Below, one piece after another: positions 1 through 9,478 of a DNA stretch of 31,613 nucleotides; the first letter of the stretch is position 1, and every line of letters starts with the position of its first letter. The notes below the pieces were generated by a model that was given only the letters and a program-made list of their open reading frames with translations, ran no database searches and was not told the origin of the DNA. The position numbers and the translations under genes were made by a program. The DNA comes from Chara braunii (Eukaryota; Streptophyta; Charophyceae; Charales; Characeae): the NCBI GenBank assembly GCA_003427395.1, contig BFEA01000149.1:1855414-1887026 (forward strand), read 5' to 3'.

Positions 1-62
<62 letters not shown>
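1..62. repeat. (TC)n-(TG)n compound microsatellite
   Basis: An uninterrupted TC dinucleotide run switches directly into a TG run that ends near base 62. It is a simple repeat at the window edge with no coding content. Confidence 0.97.
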
Positions 63-63
<1 letters not shown>

Positions 64-724
64 AACCGTTCGTCGCGAACTGAAAACCATTGAAGCGTTG
101 TGTGCAGGTTCCTCGTAACTCAAGCCCAAGGCCCTAAGGCCTACACCCGAATGTAGCCACTTCCAGTGGCGAATACATTCGATTTTGCCCAACCAGCAGT
201 AGCAGCCCGTTCATCGAAACGAATGGGTGTTGTACTAATAAAAAAAGAAAGATAATTAAAAAAAAAATTTAAACGACAATCCAATGCAAATCGAATAAAA
301 AAAATCTAAGAAAAGAAAAGAAAAGAAAAGAAAAGAAAAAACATCTTACCTGTCAACATTTGCCCGTTTTCACGGGTGACTGCTTGGTGTACTGAGGCTG
401 AAAGGCCCTTGTCACTTCGGAAAGCGCCACATGGCGCTGTACTTAGACTTTTAGCTTTTTTTTTTTTTTTCCCCATTCTTCGTTGGCTTTAGGCCAACGT
501 TCACCATCATGTGGCTTTTCAGTCACGTCCTCTAAACCACAGGCCCAGGTTCAAGTTCTTAGGGACTTTCTAAAAAAAAGTGAAAAAAATTTGGGTCATT
601 TCTCGTTGCATGTCATCCTTGCGCAGGGGCCATGCTGTAGCAGCGCGACCATTTTTGGCTGTGAGATTTGTAGATCTCGCGACAGAAAATAACCGCGCTT
701 CATGCTTCCCCAATGGGCTGCTCC
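63..724. other. gene-free stretch with simple repeats
   Basis: I see no gene here. The stretch holds an (AAAAG)n microsatellite at about 308-340, a T run near 458-470 and small GC hairpins around 129-170. Open frames are short and have no recognisable motifs. Confidence 0.6.
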
Positions 725-819
725 AAAAAAGGAGCTAGCCCAATGGTGTCGTCATCAGGGCTCGATCCCGGTATCCACAAGGCAAAAGTTTGATGGCGAT
801 ACCTACTGGGCTAGCTCCT
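725..819 (-). repeat. tRNA-like Pol III module closed by a 13-bp inverted repeat
   Basis: On the minus strand this reads like a tRNA-derived transcription unit. A perfect 13-bp inverted repeat (730-742 and 807-819) closes it. Inside are an A-box-like TAGCCCAGTAGG (about 802-813) and a B-box-like GGGATCGAGCCC (about 758-769), and the unit runs into T6 (725-730), a Pol III terminator type. Between the T-arm-like part and the 3' acceptor strand there are about 18 extra nucleotides. It is therefore a SINE head or tRNA-derived hairpin rather than a working tRNA. Confidence 0.55.
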
Positions 820-837
820 ATAATGAAAGCTAAGCCC

Positions 838-862
838 GCAGCTCTTCTATAAGAAGAGCTGC
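838..862. other. perfect 11-bp hairpin
   Basis: GCAGCTCTTCT, loop ATA, AGAAGAGCTGC. It lies exactly between two tRNA-like modules and may be part of the same composite repeat. Confidence 0.7.
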
Positions 863-880
863 CTCCCCGTAGGCCCATAT

Positions 881-950
881 GCTGCTGCCGAGCAGGCTCG
901 AACTGCCGTACCTCCAGTTAATTAGCCATACCGCTGTCGAGCCGACGCAG
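881..950 (-). repeat. tRNA-like pseudogene or SINE head
   Basis: The minus strand shows a credible T-arm with B box (GCAGTTCGAGCCTGC) and a D-arm-like GGCTCGACAGCGGTATGGC. The acceptor ends pair only partly, and I could not assign a clean anticodon arm. It sits 60 bp from the module at 725-819, which suggests a dimeric tRNA-derived repeat. Confidence 0.45.
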
Positions 951-1430
951 TTCTGGCCCAGTGGCTTGTGGTCTAGCCCATGAGCCTCAACTGCGTACGT
1001 GGTACCCCGCGTCCCCTTTAAAAAAAATGGAAACCCTTCCTAATCCTCTCGCGCCATGGAACTAACCCCCGACGCGACCACCTTTTTGACCTACGAAGGC
1101 CCTAAGTCGCGCGGCTGTCATTATTTTAGGTAGACTAGGTTTAGCTTCTGTTTTTCCATGACCGCACCATACTGCGGCCTCGTTGGGAACCGCGGACGAC
1201 ATGTCGTACTGCCGACTCCCGCTGTTTCGAACGAACGTCGATGACGTCACACCTCAACGACGTCATACGTCAACGACGTCAGGCTTTAGGTCGCTCACTT
1301 GTAGGGTTGGTCTGAATAACTTTGGCAACGTCAATCTCATCATGTTCCTTAAATCCAACGAAAAGAGTCGGACAGTGTCTGACCTTGAAAAACTCGGGTA
1401 GAAACCCTCACAGGGGTTTCTCTCCCGACA
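951..1430. other. probable LTR interior of element A, no gene
   Basis: No convincing ORF. By position this should be LTR sequence downstream of the LTR start at 1707 (minus strand), but it does not resemble the matching part of the 2.3-kb LTRs at 13038 and 17385. It is either a diverged LTR variant or other repeat DNA. Confidence 0.35.
1242..1281. promoter_or_regulatory. cluster of four ACGTCA (TGACGT) motifs
   Basis: ACGTCA occurs four times in 40 bp, the first within a palindromic TGACGTCA at 1242-1249. TGACG elements are known binding sites of plant bZIP (TGA-type) factors and are common in viral and retroelement promoters. It lies in the presumed LTR of element A, so an enhancer role is possible. 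This is an inference from motif density alone. Confidence 0.45.
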
Positions 1431-1707
1431 CCGCGCGCTCATCGCGCCCAAAACAATTGCCCGTACTCCTAAGAAAGAGAGAGGAACTGGAAGAAATTGT
1501 CGTCGTTCCCCTCTTTCCCCGCGCTCGCTAAGGCACGGGCCATCTACCCGATTTCTCCTAGGATCCCCAAAAGAAAGGAAACGAAAAAGAAACCAAAAGC
1601 AAAGGCATTCATGCAAAGGCATTCATGCAATTTATTCCTAACCCCGTTTACATGCCTCCAAGCTATTCGCGCAGGAAATAGCGCGTCTCAGAAAAGAGTT
1701 TGTCACA
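1431..1707 (-). mobile_element. LTR 5' end of element A (TGTGACAAAC...)
   Basis: This segment matches 15040-15301 closely over about 260 bp (shared blocks include CTAAGAAAGAGAGAGGAACT and TCTCCTAGGATCCCCAAAAG). Similarity stops at TTTGTCACA in both, which fixes the LTR edge at 1707; read on the minus strand the LTR starts TGTGACAAAC. A short duplication of GGCATTCATGCAA lies near 1605-1630. Beyond 1431 the match to the other LTR copies is lost. Confidence 0.65.
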
Positions 1708-1714
1708 TATGTGA
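1701..1714. other. 14-bp palindrome spanning the LTR/internal junction
   Basis: TGTCACATATGTGACG contains the perfect palindrome GTCACATATGTGAC (1702-1715 within a base). A near-identical motif is present at the equivalent junction at 19744-19756. In the LTR copy ending at 15301 the sequence departs in the middle of this palindrome. Confidence 0.6.
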
Positions 1715-1836
1715 CGCCCAGGGGGTGCCAATTTGTGCAAGCTCCCGCTTGCACCTGTACACGCTGAGGGTTTGACACGTGTCATACCGTCGAATAGGAG
1801 TGTGGACGTCATCCTTTCGACACGTGTCATTCATAC

Positions 1837-3847
1837 TTAAAGAAGTCCCGCAGCCGGGTAGGGGAGTCTGAGGACATCTGGTGGAAGTGGAGGGGGTTGT
1901 TGCGGGAGCGGGGGCATAAAGTAGGTAAGATCTTGCGCCGATCCAGGGAGATCGACGTAGCGGATGGTGCGTTGGACACGCGGTAAGCATTGATTGCGAT
2001 GGGGGAGGTAAGGAAGATAGTCTTGGTAGAGGGTAGACATAGTACGGATGACGGATGCTCTTAACTGCTCATAATCTGCGCACGCGGGGATTATCCCCAT
2101 AATCGTGCAGTACAACTCAACGTTGTAGAATAGCCGCCATGCTACACGAAAGAGATGGATATGGAGACGAAAGGAGGAGTGGAGGGATCGTGTGGTTGGG
2201 TGGGGGTGAATGGTGGCGATTAGCCTGGTGGAGTGAAGTTGATAGAGGAGGGGACGAGAGAAAAGGTTCGTGGAAATAGGAATCGGAGTTTCGATTTGGT
2301 GGAAGGTGATGTAGTCAAGGGGACGGTGAGATAATGAGCAGGGACGAAGCCCGATTTCCCAGAGCGCTACGTGCTCGAAGAACCGGTCTTGGGGAGGGGT
2401 AGCGGGAGCGGCTTCGTCGTCATCGTCGCATACTGGGTTCGGATGCTCCTGTGCTCCTAGGCCGCTAATCTTCTTCACTTGGCGGTTCCGGATCTCGTGT
2501 GGGATCGTCTTGCAGTGGCCGCGACGCTGGTCCCACACCCTGGCCGCTCACCCGCTTTCCCTCAGCGATCTCCCTTCGCTTTCGTTCTACGGCGGTGGGA
2601 GTTTCCTCCTGCCGACCTTGGCCTTCTTCTCCCTGTTCCTCCTCAGCTCCGCTAGATCATTCTGGCTCTTCCTCGGTATATTCACCGCCCCGGTCCTCAC
2701 TGGACTCCCCTTCAGTGCTGCTTCCCGCCTCTTCTTCTGCTGAACTCTCTTCCTCCTCCTCTTCTTCCGAACTCTCTTCCTCCTCGGACGTAGGAGCAGT
2801 CAGATATCCGCACTCGTAGAACAAGTCGCCAACCACCTCTTGGATCTCCAAGTAGTTTCCAGTAGAGGGGTAATAGCAATTATCCGGATCTGATTCCAGG
2901 CACGCTGACCACTACAGGTATGGCGCCAAACTCTTCGTTAAGATGTGCGGCGCGGGGCTGCCGTCGTGGCATGAGATGATGTCCAGCGGCAGATGGTTGA
3001 CGAGCTGAGTCAGCAATGCTAATAGTTCTCCGTAGATTGGGGGGAGATGATCTTTCTCCACTATCCCGAAAACTAGCCCCAACAGATCACCTTCTACGCC
3101 CGTCCTCCACGCTTGTACGATGAGCAACTCCACGCCGTCTTCTCCTTTTAACAATCCTGAGTCAACTTTGGCCCAGCGGAAGGTGATTTCTAGGAGGCAC
3201 AAAGAAACCGCTGCGTAATCACTCCACCAATCCTGCCAATGCTCGTCGTTCAGATGAGGGACTTTGAGTTGGCGCACGCGGGCAGAAAGGCAAGGGAGGA
3301 GTGTCGATTGCCAGAAGAGGGAAGTTAGAAGGGAGGCTGAAGAGCGAGAAGCGTTGGGCACTCATTGGGGCCGTGCAACGGGGATGAGTACGGGAACGAT
3401 TACCTCTAGCTCAGATTGTCGAGCCCGTATCCTGTGGATGTCGATGTTGTTGCTGTCCACCACGTTATCCCCCTGCCGTGTGAGGAGCAATTTTCAGGCT
3501 TCGATCAGATCGGATGCCCAATCCCATAGAGAAGATAAAAGAGCCAGCTGTATTCGTTCATTCATTGTGGTGATGTCCCCAGTGAAGAAAACGATCATCG
3601 TGATGTGGCCGGTCCCCGGCGCAGAGAGTCGTACGAATGCTGTTACATCGGCCAACACGCTGGATTGGTTGTTCTCCTGAACGAAGCAGAATTCGGCCGC
3701 CGCGTGTACACTGGCCGTGTTGAAGAGTTGTGCAAACCGTAGAAGATCCGGACTTTGACGCGGATGATGCACCTGCTGTATTGCCGAGATGTGCCCCCGA
3801 GGTGTCAACATATGCTCGCTAAGTACCTGCTTCGTGGAAAAGTTCAT
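1837..3847 (-). pseudogene. ORF3 of element A, post-integrase protein of unknown function
   Basis: Downstream of integrase one reading frame runs from an ATG at 3847 to about 2470. In-frame stops break it near 3494, 3364, 2912 and 2657. It then continues after a frameshift to 1837, about 670 codons in all. The ATG overlaps the stop of the integrase C-terminal frame as ATGA, which suggests termination-reinitiation coupling. A Ser/Glu-rich acidic tract (about 2690-2790) and a charged Pro-rich linker precede a C-terminal domain. That domain has a clear homologue at 19875-20757: shared motifs are GLRP.SLS.RPLD, TRLI, TTR, VAW, IPAC, TLY.DYL and PPLP. Conservation at the protein level between two copies argues that this was a real protein. 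It matches no family I can name, and I see no signal peptide or convincing membrane segment, so I do not call it an envelope gene. Confidence 0.7.
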
Positions 3848-4146
3848 GGCGACATAGACGGAGTAGGGTATGGGGGCTGTAGAGATGGAGAAGAGAGGGG
3901 ATCAGGCTCGCTGTCTTCCCAATCGAAGGACGCGAGAGATCCAGAAGAAGATGGGGGAGAGGAAGTAAATAGATGACGAAGATAGGACACGTGGCGGACG
4001 ATGGGAAAAGCGGATCTGCTACCCGACACCTCAGGAGCCAGACGCACCGTGTTCACGCCGTTGGGTCCGAGCTCGATCACACGGAAACGCTCGAAGAATC
4101 GTGGCACTAATTTTCCCTGGCGAGCACATTTCCTCACCTGCACCAT
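3844..4146 (-). pseudogene. integrase C-terminal domain of element A
   Basis: The frame contains GKLVPRFFERFRVIELG followed by FPIVRHVSYLR. This matches the small barrel after the Ty3/gypsy integrase core (usual pattern KL.PR..GPFRV ... HPVFHVS.L). A Ser/Pro/acidic tail follows and ends at the ATGA overlap with ORF3. Between this frame and the core (4147-4469) stops interrupt the connecting sequence, although fragments remain recognisable. I see no chromodomain. Confidence 0.8.
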
Positions 4147-4469
4147 GTCCCATAATTTATACTGGGGTCGTGGACCCGCATTCCATTTCGGGCCTCGTAG
4201 CTACGGACCTGCCGTCTGTGAGCCAATTCGGTCATGCGCTGGCGCTTCCAGACTAACCGGGGGAGGGACCGTTCCATCAGTTCCAGGTATCGCTTGGCTT
4301 TTTCTCGGGCCGTGACCCTTGTTGATCGTCATCCGAGGGTCGATTCATCATTTAGGTTCGGTACCGAAATACATGCTAGGCAGTTGGTCCGTAACTGGAA
4401 CGGGGACAATCCGGTAGACTCATGTGGGGTACTCCGATGGATGGCTAAGATATGATCTACGATATCGGG

Positions 4470-5624
4470 CTAGGGCCATGTATCTCTGGCCACGATGTTT
4501 CGTCGGAGTGCCGTTTTGATCACCCGGTTCGCATTCTCTACGAGACCGTTCGATTGTGACATATGCGGGGCAGTATGACGGATGGAGACGCCATGACGGA
4601 CCAGGTTCCTCATGACCTCTCCTCGAAATTCTGCTCCATTGTCTGTAAGGATTTCCTCGGTATCCTGATGCATCCCGAGGAAACGGTTGCTATACCGCGC
4701 TATCTCTATCGCCTGTCTTGTCCTATAAGGGTCGGCCTTGATCCACTTCGAGAAATGATCCACGAAAACCAGGTAAATGGAATATTCACATCTATTAGGT
4801 CCAAGGGGCACGACGATATCCGTTGTGTCCATGCTAACCCTCTGGAACGACCGTTCGACTACCGTGGGTACTATCGACCTAGGGGGTTGGACCAACGCCT
4901 TATCCGCCGTGCAAACGGGACAATTTTTAACAATAAATTTAACATCGTCCCTGATATTCCACCAATGCCATTCATTTTTGTCGATAGCTGCCTCCGTAAT
5001 CCGCATGGTAAAATGTGCAGCTACTTCCACGTGGGCTGCCTGGACCCAGTCGTACCGCATGAACGGATGCGGAACTGACATCCAGATTCCGCTCCCGTCT
5101 GTTTTTCGTTTTTCTAACCGTCCTTCATTCCATCCATACTCCCTTGCCCGCTCATTGGCCCGCCTCCGATCTTCCTTTGAGAATTCTCGGAGCAAGTTTC
5201 CTGCTACCGCAGCTATCAAGACGACATCTTTCCATACCTCAACTCTTCTAAACCGTTGTGTCTTTTCTAGACCTTTAGAGGTGGCCTCCAGAAAATGGAT
5301 TTCCGTTGGAATCTTATCGGTCCGACATAGTGGGCAAAGCCATGGCCTCTGGGAATTTCGGTACTGAATGTACGGCCCGTGTGCCCGTGAAACACACTTG
5401 GAACAATCTACCCAGTCTATGTATCCCTCTCCGTGTGGTTGCATCGATACTGAATAGACTCTCGAGATAGATTCACAAAAATAGCCAAATTGATCAGGTA
5501 GAGAAGAGAAGGTAGAGGTAAGGGAGGGAGGAGCATCACCGTTACCTCCATCATGAGCCGCCATGCTATAACGTGTCACTTTGCAGACTTGCAGTCGGTC
5601 GACGGAGCACCGATACTTGCCCAT
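4470..5624 (-). pseudogene. integrase (DDE core with HHCC zinc finger and PHD-like finger)
   Basis: This is the retrotransposon integrase, which inserts the cDNA into host DNA. In the 384-residue frame the HHCC zinc finger is H198, H204, C235 and C238. The catalytic triad is D266, D328 (TDNGAEF) and E364 (VEN), with the D-X35-E spacing exact. FVDHFSKWIKA lies between them. Unusually, residues 50-100 form a PHD- or RING-like cysteine cluster (WVDCSKC at 71-77, AHGP at 81-84, WLCPLC at 95-100), with tyrosine where a cysteine would be expected after HGP. The frame is open, but its flanks are broken and the true start lies further upstream in pol, so it is part of a dead polyprotein. Confidence 0.93.
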
Positions 5625-5775
5625 ACCCAGGCCCTTCGTTCTGCTTCGACTCCTTCCACGACGTGATCTCTTCTCCCTTCGGCACCTTGCCCGGCTTGTG
5701 CAGACGTGTCAGCCCATCCGCATTCCCGTGTTTCTCCATCTTACGATGGACTATATCAAAATCGTATTCCTGCAA
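5566..5775 (-). pseudogene. RNase H-integrase tether of element A
   Basis: The N-terminal residues LQEYDFDIVHR and HGNADGLTRLHKP are the standard end of the Ty3 RNase H region (LQ.Y.F.I.HR.G..N..AD.LSR). It is frame-shifted relative to both neighbours. Confidence 0.85.
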
Positions 5776-5793
5776 TCGTACCGCCCATCACCC

Positions 5794-6290
5794 TTAGGCT
5801 ATCATTCCTATGTAATTAGTCAACTTTTTGAGCGCCGGCAGTGGTTCGTGATCGGTGACGAGAAGGAACTTATGCCCATACAGGTATGGGTGAAAATGTT
5901 GGATGCCCCAAACCACTGCGTAGCACTCCCCATGAGGCGCCAAATCGTTCTTCCGCTTGTCTGGCACCGTCCGGGAAGCGTACTCAACAACGTGTTCGCG
6001 GTCGTCCTTCCCCTTCTGCGCCAAGATGGTGGAAATCGCTTCAGGCTGCCAGCCCGTGATGAGGATGAACGACTTCCCAGGATCCGGGTGAATTAAAATG
6101 GGCGCGGAGGCTAGGGCCTCCTTCAAAGTGGAGAAGGCCCGTTCACATTCCTCATCCTAGGTTAACGGTTGATCCTTTCGTAAAAGATTGGTCAAGGGTT
6201 GTGCGATTGCCGCAAAGCCTTTCATAAATCTACGGTAGTAGGAAGCCTGTCCCAGGAAGGCCCGGACCTGCGTCTCAGAGACGTAGGTGT
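5794..6290 (-). pseudogene. RT connection and RNase H domain of element A
   Basis: Starting near 6290 the frame reads FLGQASYYRRFMKGFA, the RT connection region. A TAG at 6157-6159 stands where tryptophan is expected (PLT-stop-DEECERAF). From 6126 on comes RNase H: APILIHPDPGKSFIL, VVEYASRTV, ECYAVVWGIQHFHPYLYG and LLVTDHEPL. The first catalytic aspartate, normally in FIL.TD, is glycine (FILITGW, residue 25 counted from 6126). The nuclease would be inactive even without the stop. Confidence 0.9.
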
Positions 6291-6737
6291 GGGCGCGTCT
6301 CGAACCGCGTCCACTTTTCGCGAGCCCGGCCCCAAGTTACCATGTACCCAAGGAACGAGATCTCCGAAAGGAAAAACTCACTTTTCTCCAGAGCGATTTT
6401 GAAGCCCGCATCTCGCAGCGCTCCAAGTGTCCATTCGATATGTTGTGCATGTCCGTGAAATGATTTCGAATACACCAGGATGTCATCCATGTACACGATG
6501 ACGCAAAAGTTCACCATTCCTTGTGTCAGTCGAGTCTTGTTAACGAAGTTATGAAAAGTCACGTTCATTGCCCTTTGAAACGTAGCCAAAACATTGCAAA
6601 TACCCATAGGACAGCGAACTCATTGCCACATGCCTTCAAACAATACAAATGTCGTTTTTGGGCGATCTTCTTCCTTAACCAATATGTGATGGAACCCGTG
6701 ACGGATATCAAACTTGCTAAAATAATTAGCACACCCA
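6275..6737 (-). pseudogene. reverse transcriptase, C-terminal half of element A
   Basis: Reading from 6729 down: FSKFDIRHGFHH (motif A with its aspartate), VKEEDRPKT, a stop near 6620, then MGICNVLATFQRAMN (motif B) and VYMDDILVYS (motif C, YMDD), then FLGYMV. The order is that of a Ty3/gypsy RT. The part N-terminal to motif A is missing here. It resumes at 8684 on the far side of a 1.94-kb insertion. Confidence 0.92.
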
Positions 6738-8675
6738 TTTTTTTTTTATTTTATTTTTTTTTTTTTTCAAACAACAAAGCTCCATCTATTGGTGGGGAGC
6801 AACACCTGCTGGAAACCGGGTCCAGCGTCCTATAGATACATCCATATCCTCACAAATTGGCACGAACTGGGAATCGGGCCCAGCGTCCCATCAGACAACT
6901 CATCAAGAAATTTCATGGAAATGAGGCTAAAAACCTACTCGAAAAATCCAATTGGCCTAAGGATACAATTTTGAAAATTAAGATACCGGGGACATAACCC
7001 GGCATTGGCTTAGAGAACTTCAAACCTATCTATGTCAACATCATGATTCAGAAACGACTCAGAAGAATTCCCCATCAATCCACTTTACCTCCCTCCAACA
7101 AGACTGACTACAGCGGAGCCACCATCTCTGCTGCTGCTATACCATACTCCCATCCTACCAGCTAGCCCCCTCACTGGTAGGACGCGTGATAGCCCACCGT
7201 CTTTTCCCACTCCCCTTATTCTGTTTTCAAAAAATTAAAAGAGGAAAATTAGAGAAACAAAATCAGAGCTAAACCACCATCAATCCAAACCGAACCCCCA
7301 CTACAGGCGAGAAACCGTCGCTCAAGCTTTCAGTCCTCGTACCAGAAGTCGCCAGTTCTCACACCCCCCTTGCTAGGGTTACAAGGCAACACAAGCTGCC
7401 CCAGCACCGGACTGACTGTTTTCTGACGGACAGGAAGCGTCTTCCTCCCTCGACACTTCCTCAGCTGCCAATCTCCCTACCGGGTTACAGGGTCGCTGCC
7501 CCAGATTCAGCTACGTTGAAAGAGGTGGTTATGCCTTCCACCCTCGGCAAGCTTCAATGGCCTCAAGCTCCTCCCATGGTCACAGAGCACTACTCCAACA
7601 CCGGCCACTGTCGCCCCACCCCATCCTTCTAATAGACTTACCCTCTTGAGCCACCCTTCCCCTCCTGCATGAGCCCTCCCAAAATTTCTTCCCACCCATG
7701 CTTCGATTTCACTCTCCATGAAAAAACAAGAGGAGGCCGCCACTACCAATCTGACTCTTACCTTCACCACCGACAAGGGACACGCCGATCCAGCTTTCAG
7801 TCCTCGTACCAGAACTCATCAGATCTCATACCCCCATGTTAAAGTTACAAGGCAACACAAACAACCCCAGTACCGATCTAACTGATTCTGACGGACAGAG
7901 AGTGCCTTCCCCCCTCGACACCTCTCTTAACTGCATGGCTCCTCAAAAGGTTACAGGGTCACCACCCCAGCAACAGCTACGTTGGGCGAGATGGTTATGC
8001 CTTCCACCCTCGGCATAACTTCAATGGCCTCAAGCTCCCCCTGGTCACAGAGCGAACGCTCCAGCACCGGCCAACGTCGTCCCACCCCACCCTTCTGGTA
8101 AGACTTACCTCTCTAAACCACCGGTCCCTCATCTAAGTGAACCACTCCACTTCCCACCTACCCCTAATTCGACCTCCTCCCTTTTAATTTGCAAAAACCA
8201 CAACGATCACAATCACGAAAAGGAAATAAGATTTGCAGATGGAGATTTATTCACGTAGAGAAGAACTGCGAAAACTACTCTTGAAAAGTAGAAATTAAGA
8301 CCACAATTAAGAAATCTGTCTGCAACAGCCTTATTGGAAAAAAACATTAAGATTGAAAATTCAAGAAATCCAACTAAGACGTCCCATATTGGACTCGCGA
8401 ATGTCTATGAGCAAGAATAATCCTGACATAGTTAAGGTCATCAGCTACGAATTTCACAAATGGGATTGAAGATGAGATTTGATATAATTTGAAAATCCAA
8501 ATACGGAAATTCTCACGCGGACAATGAATCAAGAACTTTGTTAACCCATTTAGCAATTGTATCAGGTTCTAGGACTCAAGAAAAAAATTGCGAAAATAAG
8601 GTTTGCTCTAACAAATCGGATGGGGATATCATTCAGGTGGTATATGCAGGAGAATGCGATTTAGCTTAGCATTAT
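6738..8675 (-). mobile_element. T-tailed insertion splitting the RT of element A
   Basis: The RT motif order is interrupted exactly here. CACACCCA occurs at both ends (6730-6737 and 8676-8683), a likely 8-bp target duplication. The left end is T-rich (6738-6768), i.e. an A-rich tail if the insert is read on the minus strand, as expected for a retroposon. Near the tail are two copies of a GGACGCTGG.CCC..TTCCCAG motif, also found at 16407-16434. The interior holds a tandem duplication. I found no RT, endonuclease or transposase, so it looks non-autonomous. Confidence 0.7.
7325..8123. repeat. two-unit direct duplication inside the insertion
   Basis: A block of about 325 bp beginning AGCTTTCAGTCCTCGTACCAG at 7325 recurs at 7792 (offset 467). 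Shared landmarks are ACAAGGCAACACAA, GGTTACAGGGTC, GGTTATGCCTTCCACCCTCG and TTCAATGGCCTCAAGCTCC. The copies differ by many substitutions and small indels, so the duplication is old. No protein is supported in either strand. Confidence 0.8.
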
Positions 8676-8683
8676 CACACCCA

Positions 8684-9120
8684 ACAAATCATCAATCCGA
8701 GGTAGGGGGCATACATCTTTGATCGTGATATCATTCAATTTCCGGTAATCGATGCAAATGCGAATGGATCTGGTCTTTTTAGGGATCAAAACCTGGGGAA
8801 AGGACCACGGGCTTGTGGCGGGCTCAATCCAGCCATTGGCCTCAAATTCCTTGATCCATTCCAGGGCCGTTCGCCTTTGAATTAATGAATACCGGTACGT
8901 TTTACAGTGGATCGGCAGGTGGGTGTTAGTCTGAATTCCGTGTTGTATAACTTGGGACAGCCCGATGTCTGCATCCTCTACGCTAACCGCCTGCTAGTAT
9001 TCAGACAAAATGTCGGCGATGAGTTTGTGTATTTCGTCAGGCACACATTCCGGTACATGCAGTTCGTAGTGCCAGTCCCGTATTGCTATCGGTAACTGTT
9101 TCATGCGGGTGTGGGGGTCT
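8684..9120 (-). pseudogene. reverse transcriptase, N-terminal half of element A
   Basis: Reading down from 9060: CVPDEIHKLIADILSEY, a TAG, HGIQTNTHLPIHCKTYRYS, then WIKEFEANGWIEPATSPWSFP, IRICIDYRKLND and PLPRIDDLL. These are the finger motifs that precede motif A in Ty3-type RTs (IR.S.SPW..P, R.C.DYR.LN, P.PRIDDLL). The continuation lies at 6737 beyond the inserted retroposon. At the joint a few codons are missing and the frame is off by one, so small deletions came with or after the insertion. Confidence 0.9.
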
Positions 9121-9442
9121 TCCTCGTGGGTGGGGATGATATAAATGAATTGTCGGAATGCCAAGAAAAGACTGTGGCGACCATCTGAGCTTCCTCCTCC
9201 CTGATTGCCACGTGTCCCTCCGGGGTAATACCGTCCTCGATATTCCGGGGGCCCACGGTTTTCTCTGCGATTCGAATCCCAATATCCAACGGGGCGAGGT
9301 CGTATAGCTGAGGGGGTTCCGAAGTCCGGTTCTCGGCACCTTTCTGTAACAGCCGGATTTCTTTTCTGGTCATGAGCAACGAACTGGGGGGAATCTTTGA
9401 GATATCGCAGAAAGATCGTTTGTTGTGGTACCTCAATAGCAA
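9101..9442 (-). pseudogene. protease-RT linker of element A
   Basis: This open frame lies between protease and RT on the same strand. No catalytic motif is visible. It fits the variable spacer that Ty3 elements carry between PR and RT (residues such as PPQLYDLAPLDIG). It ends near 9101, and another frame takes over for the RT. Confidence 0.5.
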
Positions 9443-9478
9443 CGGGGTGGCTGCTTCATATATGGTCTGAGGGGGTTC

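Noticed and set aside
2657-2851. Separate small acidic protein
   Set aside because: It is in the same frame as the surrounding ORF3 and represents its Ser/Glu-rich linker between two stops.
7507-7776. 89-codon minus frame inside the insertion
   Set aside because: It lies in a duplicated repeat whose second copy does not keep the frame.
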